The position numbers and the translations under genes are program-made. Positions 39,133-50,374 of a stretch of 64,000 bases of DNA are shown in pieces. The first letter of the stretch is position 1, and every line of letters begins with the position of its first letter. This DNA comes from Cyclaneusma minus (taxonomy: Eukaryota; Ascomycota; Leotiomycetes; Marthamycetales; Marthamycetaceae). The notes beneath the pieces were generated by a model. It did not search any database, was not told where the DNA came from, and was given only the letters and a program-made list of their open reading frames with translations. Location: assembly GCA_037179335.1 (NCBI GenBank), contig JAKZHN010000006.1:434001-498000 (forward strand), given 5' to 3'.

Positions 39133-41187
39133 CTATTATTTTATTTTTTATATATTAAAGAATTTATTTATTAAGAGCTTTTTAAAAAAATTAGATAATT
39201 AGCAATTATAAGGCTTTAAAATAATTTATAATATTAAAAGCTTTTAACGCTTAGCAAGCATAATAATAGGAAATTTTTAGCAAATATTATTTTTGCATTA
39301 AATATAAACCAGGATTTTTAAATAAAGCTAATTGTTTTATTTGATAAAAGCAGGATATAAACCAAATTATTGCTATAAAACTTTTAAATTATATATATAT
39401 AATATTGTTAAAAAATATTTAAATTTTAAAATTATTAAGAATTTATAGCTAAATGCAATTGCTTTTTTTCATTTAGCGCTAATTAAGCTATTATAAATTA
39501 TTTTAAGCTAATAAATAAATGAATAATGAAAATATTTAAAAATATTGCCAAGCAGCCGAAAATATAATAAAGTTTTCGGAATTAATAAATTCTACAATTT
39601 TTAATATATGGAATAGCTTGGTATTATATGAAAAATAAAACATAATTTCCCCAATTGGTATTTTGCAAATTAAATTAATAGCGGAAATATATAAAACTAT
39701 TTAAATAATTTATTTTGGCTATATAAAAACCCGCAAACCAGTTTAAAAGCGCTATTAATAAAACCAAATTACTATTATATTAAAAATTATAAATTTCATG
39801 GAAAAGCTACAATATCCCAAAATAAAATACCGGGCTTATTAAATTTATTACCAATTTTAAATTAATTTTAATAATATATAATAAGTAATTTTTATTATAT
39901 ACTCAAAAGCAAAAAGGGCTATAATATAATTATAGTTCTAATTTACCGGCTTAATAAAAAAGTATTTATAATGCTTTATTTTTAAATAGTAAATATAAAA
40001 AACGGCAAATTCTTTTTATATTATAATATACCGTATTTGTAAAGCTTTAAAAATTATTATATTAAATTAAAAATTATAGTTTATTTTTAACTTTTTAAAA
40101 AGAATTATAAAAATATCCGGTATAGTAATTTGTTTTTTATTTGCTTATTAATTGCAAATTAATAGCCAAATCAAAATTAAAAACGCTATTTTAAATTTTA
40201 AATTTATTTTTTTAATTAATTGGTTTTAAAATAATTGGCTGAAATAATTGCCTTTTATAAATGCAGCAATTGCAGCGCTATTATAAAAATCAATTGCTAT
40301 AAGCCCAATTGAAATAGAATTGAAATATAAATTATATATAAATTTTAAATAGGAAATTCTCGAATTTAATTTTTTTATTTAAGCTTTAAATTGGAATAAT
40401 CCAATTAAATAATAAATTTATATTTAATATTATTAAGAAATCTTTTAAAACGCTATAAAAATTGCTTAATAATTATAAATAATTTAGTCAAATAAATATT
40501 TCTAGATTGTTAATTTTAATATAGAAAATTACGTTTATATTATAATTAGATATTAAAAAGCTTTACAATCTAATTAAAAATTAGCAAACAAAATAGCAAA
40601 ATTTTGTAAAATTGCTAAAAAGAATAAAGCGTTTTATTTTAATTTATTTAAAAGCGTTTAAATAAATTATAAAACCCAAGCTATTAATAAAAATAAAAGC
40701 TTTATTATTAAATAAATTGGAAATTATAATATAATCCCAATATTAAATAATACCCGTATAAAAATTTGAAATATGCGCCCTTAAAGTTTAAAAAGTTTTA
40801 TAACGCCAATCTTTTAAAGCCAGGGCTTTTAAAGAAATGAAATAAATAAAAAGCATATAATAAGGCATTGAAAATAAAACATAAAGAGGTAAATTTGCTA
40901 AAAATAAATATTATTTAAATAGCTTTAACATGGATAAATTAAAACGGATAAAAATAAAAATAAAATTGCAAATAGGCCTTTTAATAGGTGAAGATATTAT
41001 AATAGCCCTGGGCCGTATATTCTTTACTTTGCAAACCAGATATATAATCGGATCGATTATAGCTTTGGTCCTATTTATATATAAAGCTTTTTAAAGCTTT
41101 TTAAAATTTCTTTTTTTATAGCAATAAATAACCATTAATAGCGTTTTTTGCTCGGCTTAGCTCGACGAGGAAATCCAGATCGTGACA
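39133..41187 (+). mobile_element. Element B, 3' portion
   Basis: After the second CTATT the RNase H frame of B resumes as AIILFFIY then a stop and RIYLL, later SNYKALKYF. Compare the family's A-x-x-x-W-R-x-Y-L-E-G and S-D-H-x-x-L-x-Y-F. Integrase should follow but is too mutated to trace. Ends with the 3' LTR. Confidence 0.78.
40998..41187 (+). repeat. LTR of element B, 3' copy
   Basis: Begins TATAATAGCCCTGGGCC and ends GATCGTGACA; partner of 24396-24589; followed by CTATT at 41188-41192. Confidence 0.87.
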
Positions 41188-43648
41188 CTATTTAATTATT
41201 AAAAACAATATTATTAAGGATTTTTTAATATTTAATAATTTTAAAATTAATTTAAAATTAATTATAGCTTTAAAAAAGATTATTGCTGATTTTAAATTTT
41301 TTAAATTAGCTAGAATAGCCTTTTTGAAAGCAATTAAACTAGTCAATAATATTATTTCGGAAATCAAAACTTAGCCTATTTAAAACCATTTTAATTGGGA
41401 AAATAAAAACAAAGCTAAAAACGCTTTTAATAATCCGGACGTCCTGGAAATTAAGCAACCTGCCAAGCAATTTTATAAATGCCTAAGAAATTGTTTTCTA
41501 AAATTTACTTTTGCTAAAAATTTCTTTTAATTATTTAAAAAGCGTGAAAAATGCAAAAAAAACAATGCTTATTTAATAAGGAAATTAATTACATAATTTC
41601 AAATGCTTTTATATATATTATAAAAGACGGAAAAAAAGAATTTAAGGTATTTATAACTATTAAGGAAAAGTTTAATATGAATTTAGCGATTTCTGTTAAA
41701 AAAGAATAGCAAAATTACTATTTCAAATTGGCGATTTAAAATTTTTAATAAAATTGAAATTCCTAAATTTTTGGATATTAAAGTATTTAAATTTATTTAA
41801 GCCAATTTTAGCATTTTAAAAAATAGAATTTTAAAATTTTAAAAAATTAAAAAAATTAAAAGCAAAATAACCATTCCTTATAAAAAATTAAAATTGGTTA
41901 TTTAAGGCTATAGCAATATTGGTAAAAAATAAATTTTTAACCAGTTTTTTATAATTTAAAAATCCAGCTAATAGCTAATGTTTTGCTTTAGCCTATTTTT
42001 ATTTACAATTAGAGATTTATATAATAATAAAATTTATAAATTATAGCTTTGGAATATTATCTGAATTTATATTCAATTTTATAATTTTCTAAATAAAAGT
42101 ATTTATTATTATTTGCCTAAGAAAATAATTGCTAAATATTTAGAAAATATAATTATAAAATTTAAAAAGCTATTATATAATATAGCTAAAGCTAAATTAT
42201 ATTGGTTTATTATTTATTTAATTTACTATATTAAAAATTTCCTTATAAAAGCCTTCATTTATAATTTTCATTTTATAAGTTTTATTTTTAATAAGTATTT
42301 TGCAATAGTAGCCTTTTAAATTAATAATATTTTATAATTGGCTAATATTAAATAGTTTAAATTAAAAAAATTTAAGCTTTAAAAAGCTGGCTTTAAAGCA
42401 AAGCCCAAAATTATACTAAAAATTAAAAGTCTAATTATTTTTAACGATTTAATTTTTATATTTTTTAAAAAAAATTAGAAGGATTAAAGCAAAAATTTAA
42501 AATTGGTAAATACCAAATCCCCAATTATAAAAGCTGATTATATTAGTAAAAAAGCTAAAAACGGCTATATTATTTAAAATTGCCAATCTAAAGCCTTTTA
42601 TAAATTATTTATTGCAATTTAATATTAAGAATTAAAATTTCTAAATATTAAGGCATTAAATAAAAATATTATTTAGCAATTTAATTATTTAAATAAAAAA
42701 TTAATATATATTGCCCTGAATTTAAATACTTTTGAATTTTTGGTTTTTATAGATAGATTATTTGCAAATAATAAAGGTCTTTTTCTTTTCAAATTAAATA
42801 TATTATTATATTAGCAAATAAATTTATAAATAAGATTAGTAGCTTTTTAAAAATTAAGGGAAATTTAATTTATTAATTTAATATTAAAATAAAGCGTATT
42901 ACCCATTTAATTTTAATATTAAAAATCTTAGCTATGGTTTAAAAAATGGATATTGGCTATATTATAGCCATTATATTTAAAAAAGTTACCTTTAAATTTA
43001 AGGTATTTAATATTTTTATAATTGTTTATATAATATTTTTGTTTTTATATAAATACTTGGTTAAATTAGGTATTATAATCAAGAAAACATTTATAATAAA
43101 TATTCTTTATTTTCGTTAAAGCTATAAGCGTTAAAAATTCCAAAAAATCTAATAAATTAACGATTATAATAATTTAGCCAATTTTATAATTAATGCATTA
43201 TTAAATAAGGCTTTGAAAATATTGATTTTTATAAATAAGCTTATTATTAAAAAAATATATATATATAAAAGAAAAAACGATAAAGGTGTAAATTAAAAAA
43301 ATTAATTTATAATATAATAATTTTTGAAATCTTAGTTTTAAATAAATTAACCGGAAAAGAAATTGCCTTTTAAGCAGCAATTTTAACTGGCAATTTATTA
43401 AAAAAAGATTATAATATAAAGAATTTCCAATATATAAATCCCTGCTTAAGGCTATAAATGCGTATTATATATTTGGCATATATTTTATATCCGAGGCGTA
43501 AGCCCCGTATCCGGGGCGCTAATACAGCTTAGCGCCAGCTATAAAAACCATTTCTATAGCTCCCTGATAGCCCTTCACCTACCCTTCCCTTTTTATAGCC
43601 AATATAACCTATTTATCACCCTCGCACGCGCACCACCGTAATTTTACA
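41188..43648 (+). mobile_element. Element A, 3' portion
   Basis: Copia reverse transcriptase remains at 41860-42430 (PYKKLKLVI then stop and GYSNIGKK, later LMFCFSLFLFTIRDLY). RNase H remains at 43081-43220 (stop-SYKR, INDYNNLANFIINALLNKALKI). These match the conserved R-L-V-x-Q-x-Y, Q-S-Y-E-R and D-N-P-A-D-A-M-T-K patterns of Copia elements with C-to-T / G-to-A changes. Ends with the 3' LTR. Confidence 0.8.
43431..43648 (+). repeat. LTR of element A, 3' copy
   Basis: Begins TATATAAATCCCTGC and ends TAATTTTACA; partner of 19902-20116. Confidence 0.82.
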
Positions 43649-46600
43649 GGAACGAACAAAACTAAAATAATTTAGCAATATTTTATTTTCGCTATAAGCA
43701 AAAACTTATTATTTAAATAAAATTAATTTTTTTATCTTTTTTTTGCTATATATAATAAAATTAGTCTTTGCTTTTTTAATTAATTATAAATTGGTTTATA
43801 TTAAAAAATAGGCCTTTATTTCTATTCTTTTAATTGGCCAAGATTTTAATCAATTTTAAATTTTTTAATAATTTTAATTTAGCAATCTTGCGCTATATTG
43901 CTTAGCGAATTTAATTATTAATTAATAAATTTAATAATAGCCTTTTAAATTATTCCCGTTTAGCTGCCAATAGCAAGTTTTAGCAAGTTATCTTTTTAAT
44001 AGCATTTTTTATTTTTTTATAAATACAATTTGGTATTTTATATTATCTTTTAGTAATTAATAAATTTATATAGAAAAAAAGCAATTTTCGCCTTGGTTTT
44101 TAATAACCTAATTAAAATAGCTTTAAATATTCCTATTAATAATTTAAAAACGCTATTTTATTTAATAATTAATGGCTATAAATAGCTCGGCTTAATACAA
44201 TATTTATTATTGTTTTTAAATATATATATAATTAATATTTTATAAATTATAGCCGCTTTTATTATTATTATATATATTATATAGGCTTTGCTTAATAATG
44301 CTTTTTATATTAATTTTGTAAATTTGAATGTTGCTTAAAACTAGGCAAAAAGAATATATAATTTATATTTAAAATAAGGCCTTTATTTAAATTAAAAATT
44401 TAATTAAAAATTTAAAATGCGCATTTATTCCTTTAAAGCAATAATCCCATTATTAATTTAAATTCTATAAAATATATTCTTGCATTTGGTTTATTTAACA
44501 AAATACATAAATTCATATTTTTAAAAAGCAAAAATAGCTTTATATTTCGCTGCCCAATTTAAAATATTTTAATAAAATATTTTTAAAATCTATTTATTTG
44601 CAAAAATTAATTAATTTTATATTAATATTATTAATAAAACCTATAGCTATAATTAATTTATACAATAAATTCTAAATTAAAAAAAAACTTTTAGAAAATG
44701 CCGATATTAATTTTAAATATTTACAAGTTTTTATTATTAATATTAAAAAAGAAATTGCAATTTAATAAAAAGCTTTAAATCTATTTCCAAAAATGCGCTG
44801 GAATTTCTTTATTATATAAAATATCAATTAATGTTTTATAAAAAATATTATTAAATATTTTCAAAATATTAAAATTATTTATTATAAATTCCGGTTTCAA
44901 ATTTTATAAATTTGGCTAATTAATAGCTTTAATACTATATAAGTGTTGTTTTTGCTTTTATTTTCTATTTGCTAAAAAAAAATTGCTCGGCCAAAATAAA
45001 TAATCTTTTAGCTATTAATTTTTTAAAATTGTTTTTTAAAATATTTAAAAGGGCTATTAGTTTCTAATTTTTATATAATATAATATAATATTTTTATCCG
45101 GTTTTTAAAAAGTAATTATTTGGGCTATTCTAAATTAATTAAAATAATAGCCCTATTTTAGGCAAATTATAAATAATTTTTAAATATACGCTTTAATTAT
45201 TAGCAATATAATTTTTTATATATAAAATAAAATATCGAATAATTTAGCTGCTTTATAGGATTTTTGCTTGACAAAAAGAAATTAATATTCCAATTTATAT
45301 TTTTCCAATTGTTTTTTGGAAATTCCAAAAAATATTAATATCCTTTTAAATTTATTAAATTGGTTAAAAATAATAAAAAGAAAATTTTTGCTTTAAAAAT
45401 TTTAGAATTACTGCGAAAATTGGTTATTGAAAATAGGTTTTGGTATTATAATAATAGGAATTTTAAAAACTCAAGGGGAATATAGCTTTTTATTTTTGCC
45501 TATTTTTTAAATTTCCAAAAAACAATTTTTTTAAAAAGCTTTATAAAAATCGGTTTTTGGAAAAATTATATTTATTTTTTTATTTATGTTTTTACTGGGT
45601 TTTTTAATTTGCTTATATATGGGTAAATTTAAAAAAAGCTTTTTTTGCAATTTTTTAATATATTTAATTGCTTAATTGCATTTGGGATTTTATTATATTT
45701 TATATTATTTTTTTGGCCTTGCCTATAAAATTGCTTTTGCTATTATTAAATTAACTGCTTTTGGCAATTTCAAAATCCTATTATTAATATTGTTTTTAAT
45801 ATTAAATTTGGCTAAATTATTTATAAAAGTTAAATAATTTAAAAGCAGTTTTTTAAAAATTATTAAATTAATTCTTTTTTACGCTTTTTTTAAAAAACGG
45901 GAAATTCAAAATATATAAAGCTCCAATTTGATTTTTATTAATAAATAATCAAAAACAAAATTTAAATCCTAGCGGATTTAATAATATAATAGTATATTTG
46001 CTATTTTTCGAATAAATGAAATCAAATTTATAATTGTTTTTCCTTTTTTAGCATTAAATATAATTATATTTAAAGAAATTAAAAACCGGTATAAATATTG
46101 CTTTATAATAGCCGTTAAAATATAAAAATATTTATATAAAATAAATATTTTTATTAAATTTTATAATAAATAATAAAAATTAAAATCCTTTATTATTAAA
46201 ATATATTTTATTAATTATTTAATAAAATCGGCTTTGAAAACGGGAAAAATAAATTTTATAATATTACTTTTATACGCTTTTAGGAAATTATAAGTTTTAT
46301 AAATTTTAAAATTTTAAAAATAGCTTTGGGGCTAAAATACAAATTAGTTAATATAAAATTTGCTAAAAAATAGCGGGCTTTCCAGCTATTAATTATGATT
46401 TTTCAATTAATATAAATAGCTATTTTAAAATAGCCTTTAAGCGGAAAAATAATATAAAAGCCATTAATGCTTAAATTTTTAATTGCTTGCATATTTAAAT
46501 TAATTTATAATTTTTAAATAGCAAAAATTTAAAAACCCTTAATTAAATATATTAAATTTAATATTGGATTTATTATTTTTGCCAATTTATATATATTATA

Positions 46601-49060
46601 TTATATTATTTAAAATGCTTATTATATATTTATTTAAAGCTTTTTGGTAATTTTATATCTCTGCTAATATTTGCATTTTATAGCTAAGATGTTTATATAT
46701 TTGCTATAAAAGCAATAGCCGTTAAAATTGCTTAAAAAACTTTAATCAATATTTAAGATAAAAAATAAAATAATTGGGATTTTGGAAATAAAATAAAAAA
46801 ACAGTGTATATTTAAGCATTTTTCCATTTTATTTAAAATTGGCGAAAAAGTTTTTTTAATGTTTTTGCAAAAGGGCTCCCTTTATTAAATAATTAATTAA
46901 AATAGTATTTTGGCTATATTTTTATTATAAAATATAAGCTTATTTTTAAAACGCTAATACGCTATTTCGCATTTGGATTTTAAAATTTTATATAAAAATA
47001 AAATAAAATCGTGGTTTATGCATTTGCAATTCGCGTATTTTAGCAATTTTATTTTAAAGAATTTTTTAATATAATAAACTTTTATATATTTGCTATAAAT
47101 TAAAATATTTTTAATTTATCATGTTATAATATATTCCCGATATTAGCAATTAAAGCATTAAATAATTTTAAAATAGATTTTAAATAGCTTATAAATTTTA
47201 ATTTTCAAATTTAATAATATACGCATTTAATAATTAAAAAGCCGTATTTTTCATTATTATTTAATACCGTTTTTAGCTATACCGCTTAAAGAATTTCCAA
47301 TTTTAAATGGACTTTTCTATTATTTTTTAAAATCCAATTAATTATAATTAATTTATCCATTTCTAATAAAAATAAATTTTTAAATACTTTATAAATAAAA
47401 ATAGAAAATAAAAATTTTAAAAGCAAGTCTCTAAAAAGAATTAATCCAATTATAATTTTTAATTAAAATTTGGATTATTTTAGTATTAAAGGCCTAGAAA
47501 AATATTATATTGCTATTAAGCCTTTAAAGGCCTATAAAACCCTGGAATGGCCTAATTTATTAAGTTCGAAATTGGTATAATTAATTATTTAAAAGGCTAA
47601 TTAAAAGCGGAATTTTTTATCCAGCTTGCTATCTTTTATTTTAATTTTAATTTTATAAAACACCAGCCTTAGAAATTGGTTTTTTTTATATTGGTAAAAG
47701 CTTTAAAATAAATAAAAAAAATGCAGCCTTAAAAAGCCTAAATAAAAATTTAATTGAATATATTTAAAAAAATATTAGCTGGCGTAAAAATGCTAAAATA
47801 TAATTTATATATTACTTTAATTATAGCAGCGTATATTTAGAAAGCGAGTTTTTAAATAAATAAATTTTTCAAAAAAAGGAATTTAATAATAAAGGCTTTA
47901 ATAATATAAATAAAGGCCGGTAAAAAACCAGCGAAAATTTTTACGCTCTAAATTGCAAAAGCCATTAGCATTTTCTAAAATACGCTAGTAAAAGATTTGA
48001 AATTCTTTGCCTTTTTAAAATATATATAAATATTGGAAATTAATATTTTTAAAATTATTAAATTATTTTAATAATCGGTAATTAATTTAAATATAACAAA
48101 TATAAAATTTTCGCCTATATTAATACCGCCGCTCCGCCTTTATAGCTGCGATAGCAATAAAATAAATCGGATAAAATAATTTAAATAGGCCTGGCTTTAA
48201 AAAATAATATTGCAATTTAACCAAGAATTTATTTTAGCGTGAGTGATATTATTTTCTAATAGCATATTTAATTTTTTTTAAATAAAATATTAATAAATAC
48301 CAAGAATTTAAATATAAAAATCAATTAAATAAAATTATAAATTTATGGCAATTTAAATATATTATTTATAATAAATTTAAACCTATATTAAAAAAGGCGG
48401 ATTAAATTTTTGGTATATAATTAAAAGCCTTTTAATTTCCGCTTAATAATATTAAAACAATTATATTATTGCGTATAGCAAATATGGTTTTAATATAGGG
48501 TATTAAATTAGCAAAAAAGCGGATATTTAAACGGTATAAAAAATAAATGTTAAATTTATATTAAAAAATTTACCAAACGGTTTTGTTTTTAATGCTAAAA
48601 AAATTTGCAATAAACGGCATAGAATTTAAAAAAATATTGCTTATCGTTATTTTAATTGCCTTAAGGCTAGCCTATAAAAGCAGCAAATTTTATTATATTA
48701 AATTTAGCCCGCTAGCATTTGGCTATTAATTATAAGGCGTGCTTTTATTTAATTTGGAGGTTTTTTTTTAGCTTTTTTTTTTTTAATGGGCTTCGGAATA
48801 ATCTCGACCAAGGGTTTTGGCCTATTGAGAATTTTGAAAAAAAGCTTTTTTTTGGGGTTATTTTGCATTATTGATATTGGCTATATAATTGGGTGTTTTT
48901 TTTTTTGGAAAAGCAATTGCCCCACGGCACAATTGCTTGGAAGGATAATCCAAGTTAAAAAATTAAGGTTTAAGGCCGTTTTATTAGTAAATCAAATTAT
49001 ATAGGCTATTTTGGCGATTTTTAAAAAGAATAATTAATAATTTAAATGAAAATAAAAAGC
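43649..49060. other. Unassigned AT-rich DNA right of the nested elements
   Basis: 5.4 kb of strongly mutated DNA without readable domains or paired LTRs; probably older transposon remains. Confidence 0.5.
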
Positions 49061-49064
49061 TATA

Positions 49065-49226
49065 GCTAACCACGATTTCTGCCTTAACGCTCTAAAGGTC
49101 TTAAAGCTGGGAATGCAGAAATTTCCGTGGTTTGGTAAAGTATTGCGGCCCCATACCGCTAGCTAGCTAGCTAAATGGATTCCTGGCCGACGGCCTTGAC
49201 CCTCACCAAACCACGTGACGGTTAGC
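49065..49226. repeat. Segment with inverted repeats around ACCACG
   Basis: Normal GC resumes here. CGTGGTTTGGT (about 49126-49136) and ACCAAACCACG (about 49205-49215) are a perfect 11-bp inverted pair. TAACCACGATTTCTGC (49066 on) is an imperfect inverse of GCAGAAATTTCCGTGG. A GCTA tandem run lies at about 49158-49172. It could be a transposon terminus or MITE-like piece. Confidence 0.45.
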
Positions 49227-49367
49227 TGTCCTCCTACCATATACCAATATTATATAAGCAGAGTAGTTACGCAGGCTTTTTTGCTTAATCTTTACACAAC
49301 TGGCGGATTTCTATCTCTCCTAAGCCACTGAGATAAAATCTTTATAGTAACTCTTGGGGCCAATGTA
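49227..49367. other. Short unique segment with TATA-like box
   Basis: ATTATATAAGCAGAG near 49250 looks like a promoter or LTR U3/R junction, but no partner copy is seen in the window. Confidence 0.35.
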
Positions 49368-49392
49368 CTAACCCTAACCCTAACCCTAGCCC
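49368..49392 (+). repeat. Interstitial telomeric tract, (CCCTAA)n
   Basis: 25 bp: a partial unit, two full CCCTAA units, then CCCTAG and CCC. CCCTAA is the C-strand of the common fungal telomere repeat TTAGGG. In this orientation the chromosome interior would lie to the right. Confidence 0.8.
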
Positions 49393-49408
49393 AGTCACAA
49401 AAGCCTCG

Positions 49409-50374
49409 TCAATTTTGCTTCTTCGCTCCAATATACCAATAGAGTGTGCCAAATGGCGGAATCACGACTTGCTGGCCACTACTCAAGATCCATCCATTCT
49501 TTCTCTCCCACTCGCTCTGACTCAAGCCACTGCGTCGAGTCAAAAGCTTCCAAGTCTCATCCGGTGTGCGACATCGAGCACATGAAACGTAGCCGTCGAC
49601 TGCGTAGAAAATGGGGACGACGGGGATGATGTAGGTGAAGAACAGATGCATAGGTGACCAATACCAGTCTTTGAGTGTTGTGACGAAAGGCGACAAGATG
49701 ATGAGAGTAGTATTGAGCAAAGCCGGAAGAGTACGGTGAGTCAATTCGAATATTCTGGAGTATCTGCTGTCAGCAAATGCTCCTTTCACCTCTGGTCTGC
49801 GAAGGACTTTAACGTACACAAACGCATCAGTCGATTCGACGGCACTCTCCAAAACCTTCTCCGCAGCCTCGTCGTCAAAGTGGTGAAAGGAGAGATTAAA
49901 CATCCGACACTCTTTGTCTCCAGGCGACCTGCTTACTCGCACCCCTTTCGTAGCATCCATCGGCTCCTCGACATATTCGATATTCTCGCTCTTTCCCGCA
50001 ATCGCTTTCCAGGCCTTCAAATCCGGCCACAGATCCGTAAGGATGAACTTGACTGGGTCCAAACCAGCAGAGGTGAGTTGTTTGTTGATGTGCTTCTCGA
50101 TAAGGGGTGTTGGGCCACCAGCACCAGCACATGCGTCCACAAATGTGTACTGGGCGGCTTTCTTGAGACCCCCCAGTTGATCAAGAAGGATTCTGCAGGC
50201 TTGCAGGGCTGGTGAGCCGGAAGAGCCGAGTGACATGCTCCAGGTGCGGGCGAGGGCTTTGTGGGAGTGCTCGCGCAGCCAGGATGGACACCATGACTGA
50301 TCTTCGATCTCTGCGAGATGGAAACGGGGGAAGAGAACCCTGTCCATGATTGTCATTGCTACAATTTGATGCAA
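49409..50374 (-). CDS. Methyltransferase-like fungal membrane protein
   Basis: Minus strand, exons 50374-49818 and 49754-49409; a 63-bp GTACGT...CCAG intron (49755-49817) is open in frame but its removal gives STDAFVIFELTHRT, matching the family better. About 300 residues. A Rossmann-type motif FVDACAGAGGPTPLIEKHIN and a downstream NLSFHHFDD recall SAM-dependent methyltransferases. A hydrophobic C-terminal part (LLNTTLIILSPFV; LFFTYIIPVVPIFYAVDGY) gives two probable membrane segments. It matches an uncharacterised fungal family as I remember it; substrate unknown. The start may be a later Met (7 or 10). The stop codon lies 17 bp from the telomere-like tract, so the 3' UTR would run through it. 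Confidence 0.82.
   Translation of the reverse strand: MHQIVAMTIMDRVLFPRFHLAEIEDQSWCPSWLREHSHKALARTWSMSLGSSGSPALQACRILLDQLGGLKKAAQYTFVDACAGAGGPTPLIEKHINKQLTSAGLDPVKFILTDLWPDLKAWKAIAGKSENIEYVEEPMDATKGVRVSRSPGDKECRMFNLSFHHFDDEAAEKVLESAVESTDAFVYVKVLRRPEVKGAFADSRYSRIFELTHRTLPALLNTTLIILSPFVTTLKDWYWSPMHLFFTYIIPVVPIFYAVDGYVSCARCRTPDETWKLLTRRSGLSQSEWERKNGWILSSGQQVVIPPFGTLYWYIGAKKQN

Larger units (their letters stand above)
16855..49060. repeat. AT-rich, RIP-mutated isochore
   Basis: About 32 kb in which base composition drops abruptly to mostly A and T, with TAA/TTA-rich text and no open frame above about 72 codons. Recognisable retrotransposon domains survive only with stops and with His-to-Tyr, Gln-to-stop and Asp-to-Asn changes, all C-to-T or G-to-A on one strand or the other, as expected of RIP. 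The composition flips back at about 49.06 kb. No host gene is seen inside. Confidence 0.92.

Noticed and set aside
19897..43653. Target duplication for element A
   Set aside because: AAACT before the 5' LTR and GGAAC after the 3' LTR agree only after shifting by one base and assuming two RIP changes; too weak.
48786..49004. 72-codon hydrophobic plus frame in AT-rich DNA
   Set aside because: Composition-driven Phe/Ile-rich reading without family resemblance.
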